Shown piece by piece: positions 33,551 to 39,901 of a stretch of 64,000 nucleotides of DNA (positions are counted from its first letter, which is position 1; each line of letters opens with the position of its first letter). A model generated the notes under the pieces. It was not told the DNA's origin, searched no databases, and was given only the letters and a program-made list of their open reading frames with translations. The stretch comes from an uncultured bacterium (GTDB taxonomy: Bacteria; Elusimicrobiota; Elusimicrobia; Elusimicrobiales; Elusimicrobiaceae): positions 157,414-221,413 of the forward strand of contig CASFFZ010000010.1 of NCBI GenBank assembly GCA_949294095.1. The letters are read 5' to 3'. The position numbers and the translations under genes are program-made.

Positions 33551-34515
33551 CTTTTGGCCTCCAACAGCGTTTGATAAGTTTCCCCTGTTGCGGCCAAGAC
33601 CGCTTGCTGCTTGCTTACTGTTTCCCACCGCCGGATAGCGGTATCTATGTAAAGCGGGTCCAGTTCTATTCCATAACATACCCGATGGGCTTTTTCACAG
33701 GCGATTAAAGTGCTGCCGCTCCCCAAAAAAGCATCCAGCACAATATGCCCCCGGTGGGAGGCGTCCAAAATAGCGTCCCAAATCAGTTCCACGGGTTTAA
33801 CGGTGGGATGAAGGCGGAGCAATTCCCGGTTCTTAAAAGTATTTACCCCCGCATAATCCCATACATTGGTGCGATAGCGCCCGTTTGCGCCCAGTTCCAC
33901 ATTGTTGATATGGGGCTGGGTACCGTTTTTGTATACAAAAACCAATTCGTGCTTGGATCGGTACAAGGTGCCCATGCCGGCATTGCTTTTATTCCACACG
34001 CACATATTTTTAAGTTCATCGTATACATGCCCAGCGTGGCTGATTTCTTCCAAATGCCGCCAGTCCATACAAATATAGTGTAAACTGCCGTCTTTGGAAT
34101 AGGTCTTTAACAGCCGGAAATTCTGGGTAAGGAACGCTTCAAACTCGCTTTGAGTCATCTCGCCGCTGGCCATGGCGAATTCTTTATGGCGTGTTTTTCC
34201 GCCCCCGCAAACATGACCGTTTATTTTGACATTATAGGGCGGGTCCGTAAACACCATATCGGCTTGGGTACCTTCAAACAGGCGCTCAAAACTGGCTTTT
34301 TCCAGGGAATTTCCGCAATAGATACGATGTTTTCCAAGCAGCCACAGGTCCCCCGGGTGTGAAACAACTGCAGCCGGGTCAATAAAGGGAACCGTGTTTA
34401 GTTTGGGGTCAGCCGGGGCGGGCGGATATAAACTGATGCAGGCCGCCGTTACAAGCCGAGGCGTGGATTTTGTGTTTATCACGCCGCCGGCCGACAAAGC
34501 GCTCGTGCGCGCCAA
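33529..34515 (-). pseudogene. N-truncated site-specific DNA methyltransferase (beta class)
   Basis: From about KLNTVPFIDPAAVVSHPGDLWLLG onward it is a normal phage-type methyltransferase: CGNSLE, VFTDPPYNVK (catalytic DPPY), and DAFLGSGSTLIACEKA (SAM site). Relatives have a ParB-like domain ahead of this. Here the first 35 or so codons are antisense to another gene fragment and look unrelated, so homology stops at about 34.41 kb. Activity may persist, but the N-terminal domain is gone. DPPY before the SAM motif predicts N6-adenine or N4-cytosine methylation. Confidence 0.7.
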
Positions 34516-34801
34516 GGCGGACAGTTTTTTAACGCTGTTGCTTTTCCCACCGGACGTATATAAATCCTGCCGCGAAAAAGACGGCCTGCGCAGTGTGACT
34601 TACGAAAAAAACGGCGCCGTACATTATGAATATGAAGCGGGGGGAGAATATCCCCGCGCGCTTACTTACCGCAAAGAATTCGGCACCGCCCGCATGAACT
34701 TCGGGCAATACGCCCCGTACGAAGACGGCGCCCTGCCGCATTACACCTACTATCAGGACGGCTCCGTGGAGGCGGAACTTATCCTGCTGACCCTAAGATA
34801 A
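34430..34801 (+). pseudogene. C-terminal fragment of an unidentified chromosomal gene
   Basis: The frame GVDFVFITPPADKALVRAKADS...YYQDGSVEAELILLTLR looks like the end of a beta-rich envelope protein, with core-like base composition. It begins at the same junction where the phage methyltransferase loses homology (about 34.42 kb), and no start codon with a ribosome site is present. It seems to be a gene cut by the arrival of the phage block. Family not recognised. Confidence 0.5.
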
Positions 34802-34865
34802 TCAAACGAAGCTGCGCGCCTGTTTTAAAAGGGCTTGCATTGTTTTTTTTTGATAATTTTTGCGT

Positions 34866-35456
34866 ATGAGCAAAATTTATCAAAAAATGTATCTGGAAAA
34901 TAAAAGCCGCTCTAAAGGCGTTTTAGGCGGCTTTATTCATAAAGTCATTCTGAGAAGTTGTAACTCAGAACCTCATCTGCTTTCTTTCAAACAGACCGGC
35001 TTTACATTGATTGAACTGCTGGTCGTGGTACTGATTATCGGCATACTGGCGGCCGTGGCTTTGCCTCAATATGAGCTGGCTGTGGAAAAAAGCCGTTCTG
35101 CAGAACCTCTTGCCGTTTTAAAAACCTTGCGCGACGCGCAGGAAGTCTATTTTTTGAGCAATGGATCTTATGCAAATGATTTGGATGAGTTAGATGTTAC
35201 TGTTGAAAAGGAAAATAAATATTGGAGATATGGGACGGAGGCAATGTCCGTGTATGCTTATAGAATCAATGTGCCTGATGAACGAAAATATATGTTTGCG
35301 TTTCGTTTTTCAGAAGGGAGAAAAAACGGCATGGCCTCTATAGTGTGTGGTTTTGATGAAATGGCGGAAGGAGCTCAAGGATTTTCCGAACGGCTTTGTA
35401 AGTCTTTGGGGGCAGCGGGAAAAGAAGGCTCAGGCCGCTGGGTGATCGTCAAATAA
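34866..35456 (+). CDS. Type IV prepilin-like protein with an atypically long leader, 196 aa
   Basis: [26 protein letters not shown] is a standard prepilin cleavage site plus N-terminal helix (G/F, Glu at +5), followed by a small globular domain with a C-terminal cysteine pair. The leader before the cleavage site is about 43 residues if the ATG at 34866 is used, against about 4 in the prepilin at 59034. A terminator-like hairpin (AAAGCCGC/GCGGCTTT, 34906-34936) lies inside that leader. The true start may be a non-ATG codon close to the cleavage site, or the cassette may be decaying. Confidence 0.65.
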   Translation: MSKIYQKMYLENKSRSKGVLGGFIHKVILRSCNSEPHLLSFKQTGFTLIELLVVVLIIGILAAVALPQYELAVEKSRSAEPLAVLKTLRDAQEVYFLSNGSYANDLDELDVTVEKENKYWRYGTEAMSVYAYRINVPDERKYMFAFRFSEGRKNGMASIVCGFDEMAEGAQGFSERLCKSLGAAGKEGSGRWVIVK

Positions 35457-35496
35457 ACAAAAATAAAGTCAGGCCGTCGCGGCGTACGGCAAAGCA

Positions 35497-35865
35497 TTAG
35501 CCCTTTGTATTATCAAAGGGTTTTTTGTTGATGAACTGTTCGGAATGGTCCGTCACGCGGTCCAGCTCGGCTTTCAGTTCGGCGGCGACGGCCTGCATAT
35601 CGCTGTCTTCGGAAACGTAAATGGCTTTGCCGTAGGTCAGCGCCGTACTGCCAAAGGGCAGCGGTACGCGCATTTTATCCCAGGAGCCGACTTTAAATTT
35701 ATGGCTTAAAGCCGTTCCGACCGGAATAATGGGCAGACCCGTTTTTTTGGCCAGAAACAAAATGCCCGGCTGTACCTGGTAAATCGGTCCGCGCGGCCCG
35801 TCGGGGGTCAACATGGGGTGGTAGCCCGCTTCGGCAATGTTCATCAGCTTAATTAGCGCGCGCGC
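35497..35865 (-). pseudogene. C-terminal fragment of a DUF374-type lysophospholipid acyltransferase
   Basis: GGARALIKLMNIAEAG, MLTPDGPRGPIYQVQPGILFLAKKTGLPIIPVG and SWDKMRVPLPFGSTALTYGK match the second half of LPLAT/DUF374 proteins. The first half, including the HX4D motif, is missing: homology stops at about 35.86 kb exactly where the serine recombinase gene ends. No other half was found in the window. Confidence 0.7.
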
Positions 35866-36697
35866 GCCGCCGCAGCTGGGCTTGCACCTGCTCCCACAGT
35901 TCAACCGGCAGTATAGACGGGTGCTGGCCTTTGTAGGTCTTGTTTTTAGACATATGGGCCACCTGCCCGATGTAGACCGGATTGGTCAAAATGCGCTGGA
36001 TACTGCTTTTTTGGAAAGGTTTACCGCCGTGAGGGTTTGCACTACGGGCCGATATCCAGCGTTTGCTATGATAGCCCTGCGCATTAAGCCAATGGGCCAA
36101 GGTTACTATATTTCCTATTTCCAGATATTTGTGATAGATAAGGCGGACCAAATCGGCCTCCTGCGGGTTGGGCACGAGGGCTTTATCTTTTACATCATAC
36201 CCCAGCGGAGGGGTTCCCCCCATCCAAAGGCCTTTGGCTTTACTGGCGGCTATTTTATCGCGCACGCGCTCCGCCGATACTTCCCGCTCAAATTGCGCAA
36301 AGGATAAAAGCATATTAAGCGTCAGCTTCCCCATAGAGTTACTGGTATCAAACGACTGCGTGATAGACACAAAATTGCAGCCGTATTTATCAAACTCCTG
36401 CATCATTTTGTGAAAGTCAATAATGGAGCGGGAAAGCCGGTCCACTTTGTACACCACCACCATTTGTATTTTGCGCGCGCGGATATCGGCCAGCATTTGT
36501 AAAAGGCCGGGTCGCTCCATCGTGCCGCCGCTAATGCCTCCGTCCGAATAGGTTTTGTAGTATTCCCATTGGTTAAACGCTTGGGAGAGGATATAAGCCT
36601 TGCAGGCTTCCTCCCGGTTTTGCAGCGAGTTAAACTCCATATCCAGGCCGTGTTCGGTGGATTTACGCGTATAGATAGCGCAGTTGATTTTGGGCAT
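35849..36697 (-). CDS. Large serine recombinase, C-terminally truncated, 282 aa
   Basis: The catalytic domain starts INCAIYTRKSTEHGLDMEFN (nucleophile Ser), then SDGGISGGTMERPGL, VVYKVDRLSRS and the recombinase domain with GYHSKRWISARS...FQKSSIQRILTNPVYIG. Relatives run 450-550 residues with a zinc ribbon and coiled coil; this one stops at QAQLRRRARAN at the acyltransferase junction. It is probably the integrase of an element inserted there, now broken. Start MPKINCAIYT chosen, behind AGGAGAATTGTACCAAAT. Confidence 0.75.
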   Translation of the reverse strand: MPKINCAIYTRKSTEHGLDMEFNSLQNREEACKAYILSQAFNQWEYYKTYSDGGISGGTMERPGLLQMLADIRARKIQMVVVYKVDRLSRSIIDFHKMMQEFDKYGCNFVSITQSFDTSNSMGKLTLNMLLSFAQFEREVSAERVRDKIAASKAKGLWMGGTPPLGYDVKDKALVPNPQEADLVRLIYHKYLEIGNIVTLAHWLNAQGYHSKRWISARSANPHGGKPFQKSSIQRILTNPVYIGQVAHMSKNKTYKGQHPSILPVELWEQVQAQLRRRARAN

Positions 36698-36716
36698 ATT
36701 TGGTACAATTCTCCTA

Positions 36717-36753
36717 TACACATTACCGCTTACTAACGGGAGAGAAGTCAAGT
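36717..36753 (-). promoter_or_regulatory. Copy 1 of a 37-bp promoter/operator repeat
   Basis: 34 of 37 bases match 39429-39465 in the same orientation. On the minus strand it contains ACTTGACTT and GCGGTAATGTGTA, plausible -35 and -10 elements (spacing about 20), just upstream of the recombinase. Its duplication upstream of the DUF2924 operon suggests shared control. Confidence 0.55.
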
Positions 36754-36755
36754 CT

Positions 36756-37493
36756 ATGGCAAAAGAAAGTTTATTATTACAACTCGCCAAAAAACGCTTT
36801 AAACAAAAGAATTCACAATTAGTTCATTTTACAGGGAACAGAGAACAGGATCTTTTATTAAATGATCTGCAAAAATATCCCCATATGTTTGTTTTGGCCT
36901 GTCTAATGGATCGGCAGATCTCCGCTGAAAAGGCCTGGGGAATCCCCTATACGCTCTGTAACGAATTACACACTTTTCATCTGGCCAAATTAGCAAATAT
37001 TCCATTAAGTACGTTTCAAAATATTTTTATCACTAAAAAACTACATCGTTTCAATAAACCAATGGCAGAAATTTTTTATCAAGCCATCCAGGACATAAAG
37101 AGAAAATATCACGGAAATGCAGCAGCAATTTGGGCTAACAAACCTAGCAGTGCAAGTGTCGTTTGTCGATTCTTAGAGTTTAAAGGTTGCGGAATCAAAA
37201 TTGCGACAATGGCAGCCAATATTTTAGCGAGACAATTTAAAATACCATTTTCTGATTTCTATAGCATTGATATATCCCCAGACATTCACGTTCGTAGAGT
37301 CATGAAACGAATGGGATATATTTCAGATTCTTCAAACCTCAATATGGTAATTTATAAAGCGCGGGAAATATATCCGCCTTTTCCAGGAATTATTGATTTT
37401 TCTTGTTGGGAAATTGGAAGGAATTTTTGTCATCCAACGAATCCGTGTTGTACCGAGTGTCCGGTTGCTTCTGAATGCCCCAAAAATTTTTAA
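36756..37493 (+). CDS. HhH-GPD/endonuclease III-like iron-sulfur DNA glycosylase, 245 aa
   Basis: Mostly helical; FKGCGIKIATMAANILARQF resembles the helix-hairpin-helix and the following SIDISPDIHVRRVMKRMG has the catalytic-Asp context. The C-terminus CHPTNPCCTECPVASECPKNF is the four-cysteine FeS loop of endonuclease III relatives. It diverges from the serine recombinase and is AT-rich, so it travels with the element. The exact base substrate is unknown; a defence or nicking role is possible. Confidence 0.65.
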   Translation: MAKESLLLQLAKKRFKQKNSQLVHFTGNREQDLLLNDLQKYPHMFVLACLMDRQISAEKAWGIPYTLCNELHTFHLAKLANIPLSTFQNIFITKKLHRFNKPMAEIFYQAIQDIKRKYHGNAAAIWANKPSSASVVCRFLEFKGCGIKIATMAANILARQFKIPFSDFYSIDISPDIHVRRVMKRMGYISDSSNLNMVIYKAREIYPPFPGIIDFSCWEIGRNFCHPTNPCCTECPVASECPKNF

Positions 37494-37574
37494 TTCTTGA
37501 GTAGTCCAAAAAACTTGGGGCCGCTGATGTGCCCCCGTGTTATTTTTCCGGCAATGGCGGATAAGTTATGGTAT
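37492..37574 (-). repeat. Duplicated 3' end of the DUF2924 gene
   Basis: An 83-base segment matching about 77 positions of 38478-38560, the end of the DUF2924 gene. It has no start and is a relic. The two copies bracket the zeta kinase cassette. Confidence 0.75.
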
Positions 37575-37655
37575 GCCGTTGAGTTGTGGCATATCTAGCA
37601 CAATTTCCCAATACTCAGCCCATCTTACTAGATTTTCAAAACGCTACTTTAGGCC
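37575..37655. other. Short intergenic stretch, nothing recognised
   Basis: About 80 bases between the DUF2924 relic and the terminator of the kinase operon; no ORF or clear motif. Confidence 0.3.
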
Positions 37656-37688
37656 ATAAAAAAGCCCTTCCAAACGGAAGGGCGAAAA
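37656..37688 (-). terminator. Terminator of the zeta kinase/53-aa operon
   Basis: An 8-bp GCCCTTCC/GGAAGGGC stem with a 4-base loop followed on the minus strand by TTTTTTA. Confidence 0.85.
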
Positions 37689-37703
37689 ACACAAAAAGTA
37701 TAT

Positions 37704-37865
37704 TTACAGTGGGTTTTTATCCGTAAAGGAACCGTCCGGCAACTGCCACACCCTTTTGCCATTAATGATATACACATTGGGTACGCCGTTTTTGCGGTTT
37801 TCTTCCTGCGCTTTGTGTACGGCGCGGCTGACGATTTTGGTCAGTTTTATGGTTAAATCTGTCAT
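37704..37865 (-). CDS. Small protein, 53 aa, coupled to the zeta-type kinase (candidate antitoxin or partner)
   Basis: Translation by eye: it starts MTDLTIKLTKIVSRAVHKAQ and ends with VYIINGKRVWQLPDGSFTDKNPL. Its ATG overlaps the kinase TGA as ATGA. It is basic in the first half, with a short beta-like second half around the K-R-V-W-Q-L-P-D-G segment. No family is recognised. Tight coupling to a zeta-like kinase suggests a toxin-antitoxin partner, by context only. Confidence 0.65.
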   Translation of the reverse strand: MTDLTIKLTKIVSRAVHKAQEENRKNGVPNVYIINGKRVWQLPDGSFTDKNPL

Positions 37866-38425
37866 AAGTCCCTCTTAAATACAGTATAGAGATTTTCCGA
37901 TACGATTTCAACCTCGCCCGCTTTATCTTTTTCTGCTACTAACACCGTTTCAGTCCCTCCGTTGTAGTACAACACCCAATGGTCTGCACGCGGCCTGTAT
38001 TTATTCCAAAAATTAGTTTTACTGCGCCCAAAACGCCGGATTACATCTTCATCCGGCACCGGATGCCCACCATTACGCACGCGGGATTGAATACGCGCAA
38101 TACAATCTAAAGCAGAATCCACAAAAGTATAGATAATAATAACCTTATACCCGTTGGCGTGGGCTTGCTCTATGGTTTTTATATGTCCAATGCCTGAAAG
38201 CGTGCTTTCCACGGCAAAAGACGAGCCCGACTCTATCAATTTGTTAATGCGAATACGCGCCTCTTTCCCCGCTTGTATCCGCACAGACTGCATATCGTCC
38301 GGGCAAAACTCGTGCGCAATATCATCCGCGTTTACATAGGGGATATCCTCCGCCGGCAGCAGTTCTCGGGCAATAGTGCTTTTACCGCTGCCATTGGCGC
38401 CGGCCAAAATATACAAGGTTTTCAT
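37862..38425 (-). CDS. Zeta-toxin-like P-loop kinase, 187 aa
   Basis: Walker A LAGANGSGKSTIA at residues 7-19, NADDIAHEFCP (substrate-binding Asp), FAVESTLSG, YTFVDSALDCIARIQSRVRNGGHPVPDEDVIRRF (lid arginines). This is the zeta/AAA_33 group; zeta enzymes phosphorylate UDP-GlcNAc. Own promoter at 38432-38461. A housekeeping small-molecule kinase is the alternative. Confidence 0.75.
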   Translation of the reverse strand: MKTLYILAGANGSGKSTIARELLPAEDIPYVNADDIAHEFCPDDMQSVRIQAGKEARIRINKLIESGSSFAVESTLSGIGHIKTIEQAHANGYKVIIIYTFVDSALDCIARIQSRVRNGGHPVPDEDVIRRFGRSKTNFWNKYRPRADHWVLYYNGGTETVLVAEKDKAGEVEIVSENLYTVFKRDL

Positions 38426-38431
38426 ATATTT

Positions 38432-38461
38432 ATTCTACTATTTTTGCCTATTTTCTATGAA
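38432..38461 (-). promoter_or_regulatory. Promoter of the zeta kinase operon
   Basis: TTCATA (38461-38456), 18-bp spacer, TAGAAT (38437-38432) on the minus strand, overlapping the end of the DUF2924 gene. Confidence 0.5.
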
Positions 38462-38910
38462 TAAATACCATTTTTTGAATTCTTAAGTAGTCCAAAAAAC
38501 TTGGGGCCGCTGATGTGGCCCCGTGTTATTTTCCCGACAATGGCGGATAAGTTATCATATACCTCGCCTTCCCACTCGTAGGCGCCCTCTCCTTTTACGG
38601 TAACGTGATAAATCTTGCCTTTGTAAGTTTTGCTAATTACCGTGCCTATCGCCAAACTGTATTTTTTCTTGTTGGCGCACTGAATGTATTTTTCCGGATT
38701 AGCAGCATAACGGTTCAAGCGGGTAATGTATTTATCCGCCAGTTTGGTGCCGGATAACTCACACTGAATGGCATACCACAAAGGGCGATATTTCCCTTTG
38801 CGCCCGCGCAGCGGGTAAGCATAAAATATATCCCAATAGAACTGGAGCTTTTCATTACTTAATCCCTTTATTTCTTCCAAGCTTTTGGGCAAATAACATT
38901 TATTTCTCAT
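38455..38910 (-). CDS. DUF2924 protein, long form, 151 aa
   Basis: The C-terminal half GTVISKTYKGKIYHVTVKGEGAYEWEGEVYDNLSAIVGKITRGHISGPKFFGL matches DUF2924, and the N-terminal half (LSNEKLQFYWDIFYAYPLRGRK...LWYAIQCEL) matches the longer members. These genes commonly travel next to serine recombinases. Function unknown; possibly DNA binding. Start overlaps the end of the DUF5681 ORF. Confidence 0.7.
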   Translation of the reverse strand: MRNKCYLPKSLEEIKGLSNEKLQFYWDIFYAYPLRGRKGKYRPLWYAIQCELSGTKLADKYITRLNRYAANPEKYIQCANKKKYSLAIGTVISKTYKGKIYHVTVKGEGAYEWEGEVYDNLSAIVGKITRGHISGPKFFGLLKNSKNGIYS

Positions 38911-39106
38911 TTAGCACGTCCCTCACTTTTTCTATCTTCCGAACCGCCTTTCCCTTTTGATAATAGGCCTTGGCTAATATGTCAAAGAACAAAATAGCCG
39001 TCTCCAGCAGCTGGGCATTTTGCTTCTTTTTGGGTCGCCCCAGGGGATTGCCCGAGCGGCCCTTTACGAATCTGCCCGCCAGCGGTGGTATTCTATCCGG
39101 CGTCAC
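38900..39106 (-). CDS. Small DUF5681-like protein, 68 aa
   Basis: GTG start overlapping the preceding stop as GTGA. GRFVKGRSGNPLGRPKKK is the DUF5681 motif, the rest a helical tail. Middle gene of a three-gene overlapping operon with two DUF2924 genes. Confidence 0.6.
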   Translation of the reverse strand: MTPDRIPPLAGRFVKGRSGNPLGRPKKKQNAQLLETAILFFDILAKAYYQKGKAVRKIEKVRDVLNEK

Positions 39107-39402
39107 TTGGTCAACCCAAAGAATACATATCCGCTGATAGGGTGGCGGACAATTTCCATCGCTACGCGCGATATGCTTTTATACACCTTTCCCTGATACT
39201 CAAAGCCATTTTCAAGCACTTTTACTTCCAGGGTTTGCCCGTGGTAGGTTTTAGTAAGCACCGTTCCAACGGGAGGGATACGCGGGTCCCGTTTGGAAGT
39301 AGAGGTAGAACTTTTTGCTTGAATATCAACCGACACAGCCGCCGGTATATCCGGCACCTGTTTAGGGGTGGTTTTGCGCGATTTTTTGATTTGTTTTTTC
39401 AT
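39103..39402 (-). CDS. DUF2924 protein, short form, 99 aa
   Basis: A basic N-terminus (MKKQIKKSRKTTPKQ) and then DPRIPPVGTVLTKTYHGQTLEVKVLENGFEYQGKVYKSISRVAMEIV...GYVFFGL, a clear DUF2924 domain. First gene of the operon, behind the second 37-bp promoter repeat and an AGGAGATAAGT ribosome site. Confidence 0.75.
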   Translation of the reverse strand: MKKQIKKSRKTTPKQVPDIPAAVSVDIQAKSSTSTSKRDPRIPPVGTVLTKTYHGQTLEVKVLENGFEYQGKVYKSISRVAMEIVRHPISGYVFFGLTK

Positions 39403-39428
39403 ACTTATCTCCTATAGTACGGCTTGTG

Positions 39429-39465
39429 TACACATTACCGCTTACTATGGGGAGATAAGTCAAGT
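39429..39465 (-). promoter_or_regulatory. Copy 2 of the 37-bp promoter/operator repeat
   Basis: Same orientation as 36717-36753, 34/37 identical, placed upstream of the DUF2924-DUF5681-DUF2924 operon. Confidence 0.55.
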
Positions 39466-39901
39466 AAACTGATATTTTAAGGTTTTATATACCAAGATAC
39501 AAGCGTTACTAAATGCACAATTTGTAAACATTATAATCTAAAAATGGAAAAATAATTTGATTTTAGATATACTATTATACACCTAAAGGGTTCCTGGGCT
39601 GAGGCGGAAAGGCATAAATGGAATACGCGGCATTAAATATTCCTACCCTTTGGGCCTTTTTTTGTTGATCTGAAGTTCTTTTGAAGCAACAGAGTAATTA
39701 TTATATATGGAATACATACAGAACAGCAATTTTCAAATCAAATGTTTCTGTATTATGTATTGGTTGGAGTATGCAAGTTATCAAGTTATTTAAAGAATTT
39801 TTATATAAAACGCCTAAGAGACACTAGTCTGTAGGATATCTCATGTATTGTAGTTTTCTATCAATAATACATCTATTTAAAATATCTGATTTTTGAAAAA
39901 T
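39466..39901. other. AT-rich intergenic region with one hairpin-like element
   Basis: No ORF supported. At about 39583-39660 a GC-richer block (AAAGGG...CCCTTTGGG followed by CCTTTTTTT) looks like a long-loop terminator on the plus strand, possibly the end of a lost gene. The rest holds nothing I can name. Confidence 0.35.

Noticed and set aside
34394..34430. Start of the plus-strand fragment at 34394
   Set aside because: These codons are antisense to conserved methyltransferase residues, so the fragment must begin after the junction.
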